Below, piece after piece: positions 23,755 to 31,808 of a stretch of 60,672 nucleotides of DNA. Below the pieces are notes generated by a model, which was not told where the DNA came from, searched no databases, and was given only the letters and a program-made list of their open reading frames with translations. Source of the DNA: an uncultured Eubacteriales bacterium (lineage in GTDB: Bacteria > Bacillota > Clostridia > Lachnospirales > Lachnospiraceae); assembly GCA_900314565.1 (NCBI GenBank), contig OMVU01000020.1, positions 1 through 60,672 of the forward strand, written 5' to 3'. Position 1 is the first letter of the stretch. Each line of letters begins with the position of its first letter. The translations under genes were made by a program, and so were the position numbers.

Positions 23755-23949
23755 TTGTGTGTGAGGATGAAAATTCGATGATTTTTGTTTATGAATGCAC
23801 ACCGCTGAACCTGCTCGCATAATAAGAAAGGTTTAGCGGGACAGAACACAGCTGCACAATAATGAAGACGGTGCACACCCGGCTCGGCAGGAATGCCGTG
23901 GCGTTCCTGATATTACTCAAAGATACGAGACTTGAAGGAAAGGGAAATT
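23755..23949 (+). other. Leader between operator 2 and TetR copy 2, with gene debris and hairpins
   Basis: In cassette 1 a truncated esterase lies between operator and tetR; here only about 195 bases remain. They include hairpin CCGCTGAACCT/AGGTTTAGCGG (23802-23839) and the palindrome variant AGGAATGCCGTGGCGTTCCT (23889-23908), whose one G-T pair keeps the stem. From 23920 on (GATACGAGACTTGAAGGAAA) it matches cassette 1 again. Confidence 0.6.
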
Positions 23950-24543
23950 ATGGCAAACGATACTAAGGAAAGAATACTCGCAGCCGCACTTGAGATGTTT
24001 TCAAAAAACGGCTATGCAGGCACAAATATCCGTGAACTGAGCGCATCGCTCGGGCTTGTCAAGTCCGGCGTCTATAAACACTATGAGAGCAAGGAAGCAA
24101 TCTGGAATGCACTGCTGGACCAGATGATTGCTTATTATGCAGATCACTTCGGATCCGCAGACCATCTGCCGCCTGTGCCTGATTCGCCGGAGGAGCTGAC
24201 ACGGCTGACCATGCAGATGGTGAATATCACCGTTCATGATGAGAAGATCATCATGACACGCAAGGTGCTGACGCTGGAACAGTTCCGGGACGACCGCGCG
24301 CGGGAATTGGCGACGAAGCATTTCCTGACCGGACTGACGGAGATGTTCACCCACATCTTTGCCGGGATGATGGATAAGGGCCTGATCCTCCGTGATGACC
24401 CCGCCATGCTGGCCTTTGCCTATACCACGCCGATCTCGGCGTTGATTCACCTGTGCGACCGGGAGCCGGAGAAAACGGAAGACGCGACAGCGCAAATCGA
24501 AGCGTTCAGCAGGCACTTTATTGCGACCTATGGAGTGAAGTAA
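23950..24543 (+). CDS. TetR/AcrR-family regulator, copy 2
   Basis: A 197-residue paralogue of the gene at 3110, near-identical through the DNA-binding domain (RILAAALEMFSKNGYAGTNI) and clearly related to the end. Start ATG follows AAAGGGAAATT, with the upstream GATACGAGACTTGAAGG shared with copy 1. An ATG at 23932 is in frame but lacks a ribosome site. Predicted to bind the operator at 23715-23754 and, by similarity, the one at 2313-2352. The nucleotidyltransferase gene follows after two bases. Confidence 0.9.
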   Translation: MANDTKERILAAALEMFSKNGYAGTNIRELSASLGLVKSGVYKHYESKEAIWNALLDQMIAYYADHFGSADHLPPVPDSPEELTRLTMQMVNITVHDEKIIMTRKVLTLEQFRDDRARELATKHFLTGLTEMFTHIFAGMMDKGLILRDDPAMLAFAYTTPISALIHLCDREPEKTEDATAQIEAFSRHFIATYGVK

Positions 24544-24545
24544 CC

Positions 24546-25259
24546 ATGTTTGATCTGGACAAATACCTGGCTGATCTGATCCTGAACTGCCGGTCGGCTT
24601 TCGGAGAGCGGCTGCTGTATATGGGTCTGCAGGGAAGCTGGCTGCGCGGTGAGACCCATGAGAACAGTGATATCGATATCATGGTGATTCTGGACGGGTT
24701 CTCCGTGCGGGATATGGATACATACCGTGAAATCCTGAAGGAAATCGGTTTCTACGAGAGATCCTGCGGTTTCATCTGCGGAGAAGACGAAATGAAGCGC
24801 TGGAATCCTCTGGAGGTATGTCAGCTGCGTCATACAACGAAAGACCTGGTCGGCGTACTGATGGATTTTCTTCCGCCCGCGACTCGGGAAGACGAAATCA
24901 ACTATGTCAATTTGAGTCTGGGGAATCTGTATCACGAACTCTGTCATCGCTATATTCATGAGAACAGGGACAAGAACACAGCCAAATTCTGTGGGACCTG
25001 CAAGAGCGTGTTTTACCTGATCCGGGATTTGCATTTTCTGGAAAGCGGGCATTTCATCCTCAGCAGAAAAGATCTGAAGGAAGCGGTTACGGAGGAAGAC
25101 CGGATCGTTCTGGAAATGGCTGAGCTGCCGGACTCCTATGATTTCGACGGGCGTCTGTTACCGGCTTTTGTCACCGTCCCTGATATCTTACATATCGGTT
25201 ATTTTCTGTCATATGCCCGATCTGCCGATGCCCGTCATACACGCTTCCATCATCTGTAA
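24546..25259 (+). CDS. Nucleotidyltransferase-domain protein, C-terminus probably altered
   Basis: A 237-residue protein with a minimal nucleotidyltransferase active site: GLQGSWLRGETHENSDIDIM, the GSxxRG and DxD metal-binding pattern of Pol-beta-like enzymes and aminoglycoside nucleotidyltransferase relatives. Up to about residue 198 (ELPDSYDFDG) it looks normal. The last 35 residues run antisense to the lipoprotein gene and do not resemble the family, so a deletion may have removed the true end. Coupled to TetR copy 2. Substrate unknown; antibiotic modification is possible but not shown. Confidence 0.7.
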   Translation: MFDLDKYLADLILNCRSAFGERLLYMGLQGSWLRGETHENSDIDIMVILDGFSVRDMDTYREILKEIGFYERSCGFICGEDEMKRWNPLEVCQLRHTTKDLVGVLMDFLPPATREDEINYVNLSLGNLYHELCHRYIHENRDKNTAKFCGTCKSVFYLIRDLHFLESGHFILSRKDLKEAVTEEDRIVLEMAELPDSYDFDGRLLPAFVTVPDILHIGYFLSYARSADARHTRFHHL

Positions 25260-25884
25260 CATAGACGATATTCCCGTTTTCATCCCGCATTTTCGTAAAG
25301 GACGGCATCGCCAGATCCCAGATAAAGGGAAGGAAGAAGAGACAGATCTTCATGGTGATTCCTATACCGCTGACAATCAAGCTGATGAACAGCCCTCCCC
25401 GGAGATGTGCGGGGCATTTGGCAAGAGAAGTCACATAGATCAGTATGGCCAGCGTTATGATTACCAGTCCGCTGATCCGCTGCTGGGAAGGAGTCATGTC
25501 TCCCAGGTCATGGAGAAACGGAATGAACTGACTTCCGATCAGCATAAGGCCGGAAACCACAAAATCGTAGAAGAAGAACGCCTTTATTCTGCCATATACG
25601 CCCCATGCATAGTAGAGACCTGTAGTCCGGCTTTCAAGGCCGGCACAGATGAAATGAATCAGAAGTCCGACGACACATACAATGAAAACAACGAGGACCT
25701 CGTGCTCGGCTGTCGCTGCTTTCACTTTGTCGACCACTCCTGTCAGAGATCCTGAGAATCCTGCTGCCGAGTGCAGATTTTTTATTTTGATGCCGGGAAG
25801 ATTATCCGGGATGTTCCCGCATCCTGTGAGGAACTGACTGATCAGTACCGTAAAAAGAGCTGTCAAAGTAGATTTTTTCTTCAT
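25171..25884 (-). CDS. Lipoprotein-anchored multi-pass membrane protein
   Basis: A 237-residue protein with a lipoprotein signal (LISQFLTGCGN, Cys at 22), then four hydrophobic segments (about 63-83, 101-120, 134-154 and 163-185) and a soluble tail containing repeated acidic and tyrosine-rich DENGNIVYVTDDGSVYDGHR. Not recognised by family. Start 25884 has GGAGGCGAG upstream. Convergent with the nucleotidyltransferase frame, which overlaps it by 89 bases. Confidence 0.6.
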   Translation of the reverse strand: MKKKSTLTALFTVLISQFLTGCGNIPDNLPGIKIKNLHSAAGFSGSLTGVVDKVKAATAEHEVLVVFIVCVVGLLIHFICAGLESRTTGLYYAWGVYGRIKAFFFYDFVVSGLMLIGSQFIPFLHDLGDMTPSQQRISGLVIITLAILIYVTSLAKCPAHLRGGLFISLIVSGIGITMKICLFFLPFIWDLAMPSFTKMRDENGNIVYVTDDGSVYDGHRQIGHMTENNRYVRYQGR

Positions 25885-26071
25885 GATAACTCGCCTCCGT
25901 TCGTTTTCGGTCCCCTGCCTGTCAGGTAAGAAATATTCTTTTTATATGAAATGTGGTAAAGCAGCTGGGGAATTAATTTTCCATGTACTGTTCTTATGCT
26001 GTCAGTATAACTGCATAAATGCTTTTACAGGACGAGATGCGACGAACGGTCTGCGAAAACGGACGAACAGT

Positions 26072-26096
26072 ATAAGGCGCCTTATGTTATACTGAG
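26072..26096 (+). promoter_or_regulatory. Palindrome ATAAGGCGCCTTAT over a promoter-like site
   Basis: A perfect 14-nt palindrome (26072-26085) directly precedes TTATACT, a likely -10 element for the gene at 26141; a CAGTATAA/TTATACTG outer match adds symmetry. A repressor site is plausible. The rest of the 256-base gap to the divergent lipoprotein gene shows nothing recognised. Confidence 0.45.
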
Positions 26097-26140
26097 TACG
26101 GAATATCTTTAGCTGTGAGACAGAGGAGAACAGTATTCAT

Positions 26141-26533
26141 ATGAAATTTGAACATACAGACAGGCCCGGCTTCTGGCTCGGCTTTACAGACTTCTTTACA
26201 GCCGGTCTGTTTTTCCTGGTATATATGCCGATGGGACTTCAGGATGAGCTGGAATTCATTCTCGGACATAAGGTCCGGCCTTATTGGCAGGCATACCTGC
26301 TGGGCATACCGGATTTGTTTATTTATCCTCTGGTCTGGATGGCCGGGATTGCGGAAGAACTGAAGGAGAAGGCAGCAGAACTGGGTATAGAAGGTCCGCA
26401 TACATCCTGGAAGCATATGTTCTGGTGGAACATGCTGGGCTGCCTCTGCTTTGGGCCGATGATAGCTACGCACAGGTTTTTCAGAACGTTGAATCAGGTG
26501 GAGAAGGAATTGAACAGACAAAATGGTCTGTAA
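26141..26533 (+). CDS. Small membrane protein, DUF4234-like
   Basis: A 130-residue protein with three hydrophobic segments: FWLGFTDFFTAGLFFLVYMP, then LLGIPDLFIYPLVWMAGIAE, then MFWWNMLGCLCFGPMI. Between them are polar loops with HKVRPYWQAY and an amphipathic ELKEKAAELGIEGPHTSWKH, like the DUF4234 family of short membrane proteins. Function unknown. Ribosome site AGAGGAGAA precedes ATG 26141. Confidence 0.6.
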   Translation: MKFEHTDRPGFWLGFTDFFTAGLFFLVYMPMGLQDELEFILGHKVRPYWQAYLLGIPDLFIYPLVWMAGIAEELKEKAAELGIEGPHTSWKHMFWWNMLGCLCFGPMIATHRFFRTLNQVEKELNRQNGL

Positions 26534-26598
26534 TGATAAGAGCAGCAGAAACCATATGGTGAGCCGGCCGCAGCAGAGGTCTGTGGCCGGCTCTGTTT

Positions 26599-27384
26599 TC
26601 ATTTTTTCTCTATAAAGATCTTCTTTCCCGGCTCATCCGGTTCGAATTTGTCAGAGCCTACCCGGACGATTGCCGTCCCGTATGGAGCTGTTATGAATTC
26701 GACCAGGGCAGGATCGTAGATCAAAGCAGAATTAACGACCCATAGCTCCAGATTCCCGGGATCGTTCGAATACTCTTCCGTCTCATCGCCAACACAGAAG
26801 AACCAGCCGCTGTCACGCTCATTCGTGGGTTCATCGCGGACTCCGTATCCGATCTTCCATCCGCCCTCGCGCACTTTCTTTGAAACGACAACGGTCTTCG
26901 GGAGAAGATTTCTTCGCTCGATCATCGGTTCATGGGCTTCTTCCAGCGATCTGAAAAAGTCCACGGCCTCCGGCTCCGGTCTGCCGTCTGTTTCAAGAAT
27001 GCGGATATCATCATCCCATATTCTCTTGCTGTCCGCATTTTCAGTCAGCATAACGGCCAGGTCCAATAATTCTTCGGCAGTCGCTTCGACCTGTTCCTCA
27101 AAGGTGACCGGCTCTGCGTGACCTTTCTCTCCGTAAACATATATTGTCAGGCCGCCATCGGTATAGAGCGTTGCCTTTACCGCACCAAGGTTCTCCGTAT
27201 CGTTATAGAAAATAAAAAAATTCGGAAAATGCTCATTGACGTACCAGTCGAATGCCGTACCGTTTTTCCCGTTCATGTAGAAGACTGCTTCGTCTTTTTC
27301 CAGTTCACAAGGCTTTATATCCGGCAGTCCTTTTTTCAGGGCTTCGTGCATATAGCGGTCGACCTGCTCAAATATCTTATTCAT
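26599..27384 (-). CDS. DUF2185-domain protein
   Basis: A 261-residue cytoplasmic protein. The C-terminal 100 residues (VVVSKKVREGGWKIGYGVRD, then DSGWFFCVGDETEEYSNDP) match the DUF2185/Imm33-type domain found in immunity-like proteins; the N-terminal half is acidic and unassigned. No toxin gene is adjacent. Its last residues end at a hairpin-free stop next to 26533, convergent with the DUF4234-like gene. Confidence 0.7.
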   Translation of the reverse strand: MNKIFEQVDRYMHEALKKGLPDIKPCELEKDEAVFYMNGKNGTAFDWYVNEHFPNFFIFYNDTENLGAVKATLYTDGGLTIYVYGEKGHAEPVTFEEQVEATAEELLDLAVMLTENADSKRIWDDDIRILETDGRPEPEAVDFFRSLEEAHEPMIERRNLLPKTVVVSKKVREGGWKIGYGVRDEPTNERDSGWFFCVGDETEEYSNDPGNLELWVVNSALIYDPALVEFITAPYGTAIVRVGSDKFEPDEPGKKIFIEKK

Positions 27385-27648
27385 CCCAATAGTATGATCC
27401 GATCATCAGCGAAGGTGATTGGATTTTCCTTTCTCCCGGGTCCTCCGGGTTTTTCGGCTTCTGCATCTTATTCAGTTCTCATTGTCGGGCAGAGAGATTC
27501 CGGTGATGATTTTTTTGACGTGTTCCTGATAAAATCATTTTATCAGAAGTCGGTTCTGGAAAAAAGCGAAATGCGGTGTACGCTTCGTTTTCAGGCTGGA
27601 TCTGAAGTTTTGATGCACCTTAATGTTTGGAAAAAATGATTGTAACTG
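27385..27648. other. Intergenic region between the DUF2185 gene and the Rrf2 operon
   Basis: No gene was accepted. It contains the near-perfect palindrome CTGATAAAATCATTTTATCAG (27526-27546; one mismatch-free 10-bp arm pair around a single base) and a CCCGGGTCCTCCGGGTTTTT hairpin-with-T-run near 27436. The former may be a bidirectional structure or an operator. Confidence 0.4.
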
Positions 27649-27677
27649 TTGACATTACAACAAAGAGGTGATATGTT
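27649..27677 (+). promoter_or_regulatory. Predicted promoter/operator of the Rrf2-macrodomain-sirtuin operon
   Basis: TTGACA (27649-27654) and TATGTT (27672-27677) have a 17-base spacer with ATTACAAC and GTGATAT, as in the promoters at 10329 and 10834. GATTACAAC recurs at 27702. Confidence 0.6.
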
Positions 27678-27756
27678 AGTCTGTGAAAGATGTAATGACG
27701 ATGATTACAACAAGAGTGAAACAATGATCTGTAAGATTTTACTATAGGAGTTTCAA

Positions 27757-27800
27757 ATGTAACAGTTCAAGAACGCCTTGGCGTTCTTGAACTGTTACAT
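27757..27800. repeat. 44-nt near-perfect palindrome in the Rrf2-2 leader
   Basis: Core AAGAACGCCTTGGCGTTCTT is the recurrent palindrome. Here the pairing continues outward without error through GTTCA/TGAAC and ATGTAACA/TGTTACAT for a 21-bp stem around TT. It lies 21 bases before the Rrf2 start codon and about 80 bases after the -10 box, so it is in the 5' untranslated RNA. Confidence 0.85.
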
Positions 27801-27821
27801 CAATGCAGGAGATAAGAACAG

Positions 27822-28274
27822 ATGCAGATTTCCAGCAGATTTACCATTGCGCTCCACATCTTCGCCTGTGTGGATACATTTAAAGAAGAATATAAAGTGA
27901 CCAGCGATTTCCTCGCTGCCAGTATCAATACGAACCCCGTGATCGTCCGGAAGATCCTTTCGCAGCTGAAGAACGCCGGGCTGATCAATGTAGCCAGAGG
28001 GACCGGGGGGATCACGTTCACAAGGCCCCCGGCTGACATCACATTTCTCGACGTATATGAGGCGATCGAGCCGGTAGAGAACGGCGACCTGTTCCATTTC
28101 CATGAAGCGCCGAATCCGGCATGTCCCGTTGGACGCAACATCCATGGGCTGCTGGACGGGAAGCTCTTGGCAATCCAGTCAGCGATGGAAACGGAAATGA
28201 AAAAATACACGATTGCGGACATTCATAATGGGTTGCAGGAGCTGCTCGCAAAGGAAATGTCAACACACGTATGA
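27822..28274 (+). CDS. Rrf2-family transcriptional regulator 2
   Basis: A 150-residue paralogue of the gene at 10380: MQISSRFTIALHIFACVDTF, winged helix TSDFLAASINTNPVIVRKIL, wing ARGTGGITFTRPPADI. Cysteines are at residue 15 and in NPACPVGRNIH; no triad for an Fe-S cluster. First gene of the macrodomain-sirtuin operon, with 62 bases to the next. Probably represses its own operon through the ATTACAAC...GTGATAT element. Confidence 0.85.
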   Translation: MQISSRFTIALHIFACVDTFKEEYKVTSDFLAASINTNPVIVRKILSQLKNAGLINVARGTGGITFTRPPADITFLDVYEAIEPVENGDLFHFHEAPNPACPVGRNIHGLLDGKLLAIQSAMETEMKKYTIADIHNGLQELLAKEMSTHV

Positions 28275-28336
28275 CTGAGCCGTGAGCATCCTGCGCCGGT
28301 CAGTGAAAGCACAGCAATCCGCAGAAAGGAGTCAAA

Positions 28337-29203
28337 ATGAATCAGAATGAGAGACTTGATTACCTGGCAGAACAGTTTGCCAAAGAATATGATGAAACAG
28401 TCCGTCGGACTGCTTCCCCGTACGAAAGAGCGTCCATGCAGTACCGAAAGCTGGAAATTCCAGTTGATGCCGCGGGGAAATGGCGGCTCCTTCGGTCCCT
28501 GATGAACGTCCGTATGCCTGGAAAGCTGCCATCTTCCGTTCTGGAGGTTCAGGATGCTTATCTGAAGGAGCGGATCCTGGAAAACGGGATCGTACAGATC
28601 GCCGATTTACCGACGGCTGCCGACCAGGGAAGTTCCCATCCTCACGCGGAGCATATTTCTGTCTGGCAGGGCGACATCACGAGACTGGCCGCAGACGCGA
28701 TCGTAAATGCGGCGAATTCGCAGATGCTGGGATGTTTTGTCCCGATGCACAGCTGCATTGATAACTGCATCCATACCTTCGCCGGAGTGCAGCTGCGGGC
28801 GGAGTGCAGTCGAAAGATGAATGAGCTTCGGGCAAAGTTCGGTCCGGAGTATGAGCAGCCGACGGCTGTGCCGATGCTGACCGACGGATACAACCTTCCT
28901 GCTAAGAAGGTGGTCCACATCGTGGGGCCGATCGTATCCGGCAGGCTTACGAAAGCTCTGGAGGAGGACCTGGCGGATTGTTATCGCAGTACACTGGATC
29001 TGTGCCTGGAAAATGAGATCAAAAGTGTCGCCTTCTGCTGCATTTCCACGGGTGTCTTCCATTTCCCGAACAGGAGGGCAGCGGAAATTGCGGTTCAGAC
29101 TGTGACAGAATGGATGGATCAGCATCCCGGTCAAATGGAAAGGATAATTTTCAATGTTTTTAAAGAAGAGGACAAAATCTACTATGAAGCAGAAATACAG
29201 TGA
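28337..29203 (+). CDS. Macrodomain protein of the sirtuin-linked, zinc-binding type
   Basis: A 288-residue protein. Residues 1-100 are an extension, partly helical (ERLDYLAEQFAKEYDE), commonly seen in this subgroup. Residues 105-288 are the macrodomain: ISVWQGDITRLAADAIVNAANSQM, then GCFVPMHSCIDNCIH, and CCISTGVFHFP. Cys133, His138 and Cys140 match the cluster that binds zinc in sirtuin-linked macrodomains. Predicted to remove ADP-ribose from modified proteins, opposing the sirtuins encoded next. Ends overlapping the first sirtuin by 20 to 50 bases depending on its start. Confidence 0.85.
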   Translation: MNQNERLDYLAEQFAKEYDETVRRTASPYERASMQYRKLEIPVDAAGKWRLLRSLMNVRMPGKLPSSVLEVQDAYLKERILENGIVQIADLPTAADQGSSHPHAEHISVWQGDITRLAADAIVNAANSQMLGCFVPMHSCIDNCIHTFAGVQLRAECSRKMNELRAKFGPEYEQPTAVPMLTDGYNLPAKKVVHIVGPIVSGRLTKALEEDLADCYRSTLDLCLENEIKSVAFCCISTGVFHFPNRRAAEIAVQTVTEWMDQHPGQMERIIFNVFKEEDKIYYEAEIQ

Positions 29204-30143
29204 GCTCCCGAACGGATATCTGGAATCGATCGACAGGGGGATCCGGGCGGTCCGTCATTTCCGGGGAGGCCTGACAGAGGGAATTTTATCCCGTGATGAG
29301 GCAATTTCCCGTCTGAAGACTGAGATCGAGACCGCTGAGGCCATCGTGATCGGTGCAGGCGCAGGACTCTCGACAGCAGCCGGTCTTACCTACAGCGGTG
29401 AGCGCTTCCTTAAGTATTTCGGAGATTTCGCGGAAAGGTTCGGGATCCGGGACATGTACTCGGGCGGCTTCTATCCGTTCCCGGATGCGGAGACGCGCTG
29501 GGCCTGGTGGGCAAGACATATTTACTATAATCGCTATGTCCCCGCACCGAGACCGGTCTATGAAGACCTGCGGAAGCTGGTACAGGGCAAAGACTGCTTC
29601 GTGATTACCACCAACGTGGATCATCAGTTCCAGAGAGCGGGATTTGATAAGAAACGGCTCTTTTATACCCAGGGTGATTACGGTCTGTTCCAAAGTGTAA
29701 ATCCGGCAATCCGGAAAACCTATGACAATGAAGAATGGGTCATGCAGGCAATGGAGGCGCAGGGCTTCGTCCGGAATGAGAAGGGAATCTTTGAAATGCC
29801 TGCGGGTGGCAGCGTTTCCATGAAGATTCCTGCTCTGCTGATTCCGAAATGTCCGGATGACGGCTCTGATGTGACCATGAACCTCCGTGCCGACGATTCC
29901 TTTGTGGAAGACGAAGGCTGGCACAGGGCCAGTGCGGCCTATGCGGATTTTCTCCGCCGGCATGAAGGCATGCACGTTCTCTTTCTGGAGATCGGGGTCG
30001 GGATGAACACGCCGGTGTTTTATGTATTGAATCCCATTCGGCCGAAAATGGCCAAAAACAGCAGATTTTACCCTGAGAATGGATATTTTATAAAGGAGCT
30101 GTCAAGGATCACGGATTCTGAGAGGCTCCGGAGGTGCGCATGA
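29154..30143 (+). CDS. SirTM-type sirtuin 1 (predicted protein ADP-ribosyltransferase)
   Basis: A 329-residue Sir2-fold protein. NAD-binding GAGAGLS at residues 67-73, VITTNVDHQF at 150-159 in place of the canonical TQNID, then FDKKRLFYTQGDYG. The usual two CxxC zinc motifs are missing; only CPDDG remains. In SirTM proteins this configuration goes with ADP-ribosylation rather than deacetylation. An ATG at 29184 is an alternative start. The last 45 residues (VFYVLNPIRPKMAKN onward) do not resemble the end of the neighbouring sirtuin, so the C-terminus may have been replaced or damaged. Confidence 0.8.
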   Translation: MFLKKRTKSTMKQKYSELPNGYLESIDRGIRAVRHFRGGLTEGILSRDEAISRLKTEIETAEAIVIGAGAGLSTAAGLTYSGERFLKYFGDFAERFGIRDMYSGGFYPFPDAETRWAWWARHIYYNRYVPAPRPVYEDLRKLVQGKDCFVITTNVDHQFQRAGFDKKRLFYTQGDYGLFQSVNPAIRKTYDNEEWVMQAMEAQGFVRNEKGIFEMPAGGSVSMKIPALLIPKCPDDGSDVTMNLRADDSFVEDEGWHRASAAYADFLRRHEGMHVLFLEIGVGMNTPVFYVLNPIRPKMAKNSRFYPENGYFIKELSRITDSERLRRCA

Positions 30144-31063
30144 TGTTTGGAAGAAGATTACCAAAGACAAAGACCCCAGACGGGATCGCAAAGCTGCGCA
30201 AGGCACTTGATGAGGCAGATGCTGTCATCATCGGAGCAGGCGCAGGGCTTTCGACCTCCGCCGGATTCATTTATACCGGAGAGCGGTTCAATAAGTACTT
30301 CTCCGACTTTGCGGCAAAATATCATTTCAGCGATATGTATTCCGGTGGCTTCTACGTACTGGAGAGTCCTCCGGAAGAAATGTGGGCATACTGGAGCAGA
30401 TACATCTGGATCAACCGCTATATGCCGATCCCGAATGACACCTATGACCGGCTGTATGACCTGGTGAAGGATAAGGACTACTTCGTGATCACGACCAATG
30501 TAGATCACTGCTTCCAGCGGTCCGGTTTCGACAAGAAACGGCTCTTCTATACGCAGGGCGACTACGGACTGCTGCAAAGCTCCAATCCGCATGGCGCATC
30601 CGCACACAAGACCTATGAGAACGAAGAAATCATGCGGAAGATGATCCTCGCCCAGGGATTCGAGATCGGCGAGAACAATGAACTGATCATTCCGGAAGGC
30701 AGAGAGATATCCATGCGGATCCCCTCAGAGCTGATTCCATACTGCCCGGATGACGGAGAGCCGATGACCACCAATCTTCGCTCGGACGACAAGTTCGTGG
30801 AGGATGAAGGCTGGCACCAGGCGGCAGAGAGGTATTCGGAATTCCTTCGCAGACATGAGAATCTGAAGGTCCTGTTCCTGGAAGCGGCAGTCGGCATGAA
30901 CACGCCAAGTATTATTAAGTTCCAGTTTTGGAAGATCGTAAACCAGTGGCCGGATGCGACATATGCCTGCCTGAATTACGGCGAGGCCTACGCGCCGGAT
31001 GAAATCATAAACAGATCCATCTGCATCAACGGAGATATCCGGGAGATCCTGATGAAGCTGTAA
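30140..31063 (+). CDS. SirTM-type sirtuin 2
   Basis: A 307-residue paralogue of the preceding protein, with GAGAGLSTSAGF, VITTNVDHCF and FDKKRLFYTQGDYG. Its C-terminus is intact: IIKFQFWKIVNQWPDATYAC, NYGEAYAP and ICINGDIREIL complete the NAD pocket. Start ATG 30140 has GGAGG five bases upstream and overlaps the stop of sirtuin 1 (ATGATG). A GTG at 30134 is in frame but overlaps the ribosome site. Two sirtuins in one operon suggest two substrates or a heteromer. No GcvH-L or LplA partner genes, known from other SirTM operons, follow; the conjugative remnant begins instead. Confidence 0.85.
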   Translation: MMFGRRLPKTKTPDGIAKLRKALDEADAVIIGAGAGLSTSAGFIYTGERFNKYFSDFAAKYHFSDMYSGGFYVLESPPEEMWAYWSRYIWINRYMPIPNDTYDRLYDLVKDKDYFVITTNVDHCFQRSGFDKKRLFYTQGDYGLLQSSNPHGASAHKTYENEEIMRKMILAQGFEIGENNELIIPEGREISMRIPSELIPYCPDDGEPMTTNLRSDDKFVEDEGWHQAAERYSEFLRRHENLKVLFLEAAVGMNTPSIIKFQFWKIVNQWPDATYACLNYGEAYAPDEIINRSICINGDIREILMKL

Positions 31064-31098
31064 ACACTGAAGACAACTGAATAGCAAGTACAGGCAGT

Positions 31099-31148
31099 AA
31101 GACGTTTATTTGTTTTTCCCTCAGGGATACAGGTAAGCGTCTTTTTTT
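31099..31148 (+). terminator. Intrinsic terminator after the sirtuin operon
   Basis: AAGACGTTTA pairs with TAAGCGTCTT (one G-T pair) and is followed by seven T. Confidence 0.8.
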
Positions 31149-31174
31149 ATTGCCGATACATACGGAGGAGCGAT

Positions 31175-31370
31175 ATGAGTTTTGATTATTTTTACGGTCC
31201 GGATGACGCAGAGCAGTATTCGTTCTACCGTATCCCGAAAAGACTGATCACCGGAGATGAGTTCCAGGAAACCAGCACGGAAGCCAAGCTGCTGTATGGT
31301 CTGATGCTCGACCGGCTGCAGCTGTCGATCCGCAATCAATGGCTCGATTCCCTGAAACCTGGCCATTACG
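31175..31370 (+). pseudogene. Replication initiator (RepA N-terminal family), 5' fragment
   Basis: The start matches replication initiator proteins of Tn1549/CTn-type elements: MSFDYFYGPDDAEQYSFYRI, then AKLLYGLMLDRLQLSIRNQW. Similarity stops near residue 58-60 and the frame runs on into unrelated codons overlapping the PcfB fragment. The C-terminal bulk of the gene is gone. Ribosome site GGAGGAGCG precedes ATG 31175. It marks the left end of the conjugative remnant. Confidence 0.65.
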
Positions 31371-31379
31371 ACAACGCGG

Positions 31380-31808
31380 CTGTCAGTTCAGACGGTTGTT
31401 ACCGGGATCCGGATGTATCTGAACCACAGAAACAATGTCTCCAGACAGAAGGTGGTGCAGGGGATCCATGGAAAACAGTCGGTGAAGGAGCTGATCGGCC
31501 AGAATCAGGGCGTATCGCGCATGCCCATCGGAGATGCCAGCATCCGTGAGTTTGAGCGGGAAGCCAGAAAATATGGCGTGGATTTCGCTGTCACCAAAGA
31601 CAAAATGGTGAACCCGCCGCAATATACCGTGTTCTTTAAGGCGAGAGATGCAGATGCACTGCAGCAGATCGCAGATTCCCTGGTGGCAAAGCAGATGAAT
31701 GCCCAGAAGAAACCGAGCATCCTGAAACAGCTGACCAAGCTGAAGGATCTGGTTGCTTCCCTGCCGTCCAAGGTCAGAAACAAAGAACACGACGATATCA
31801 GCCTGTGA
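31380..31808 (+). pseudogene. PcfB (DUF3801) family protein, 5' truncated
   Basis: In frame from about 31380 the codons read TVVTGIRMYLNHRN, then HGKQSVKELIGQNQGVSRMP and FEREARKYGVDFAVTKDK, the core of DUF3801/PcfB proteins, which are accessory factors of the coupling protein in conjugation. The first 20-25 residues and the start codon are missing because the RepA fragment is joined here. An internal ATG at 31413 could start a 131-residue product. The stop overlaps the coupling protein start. Confidence 0.7.
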
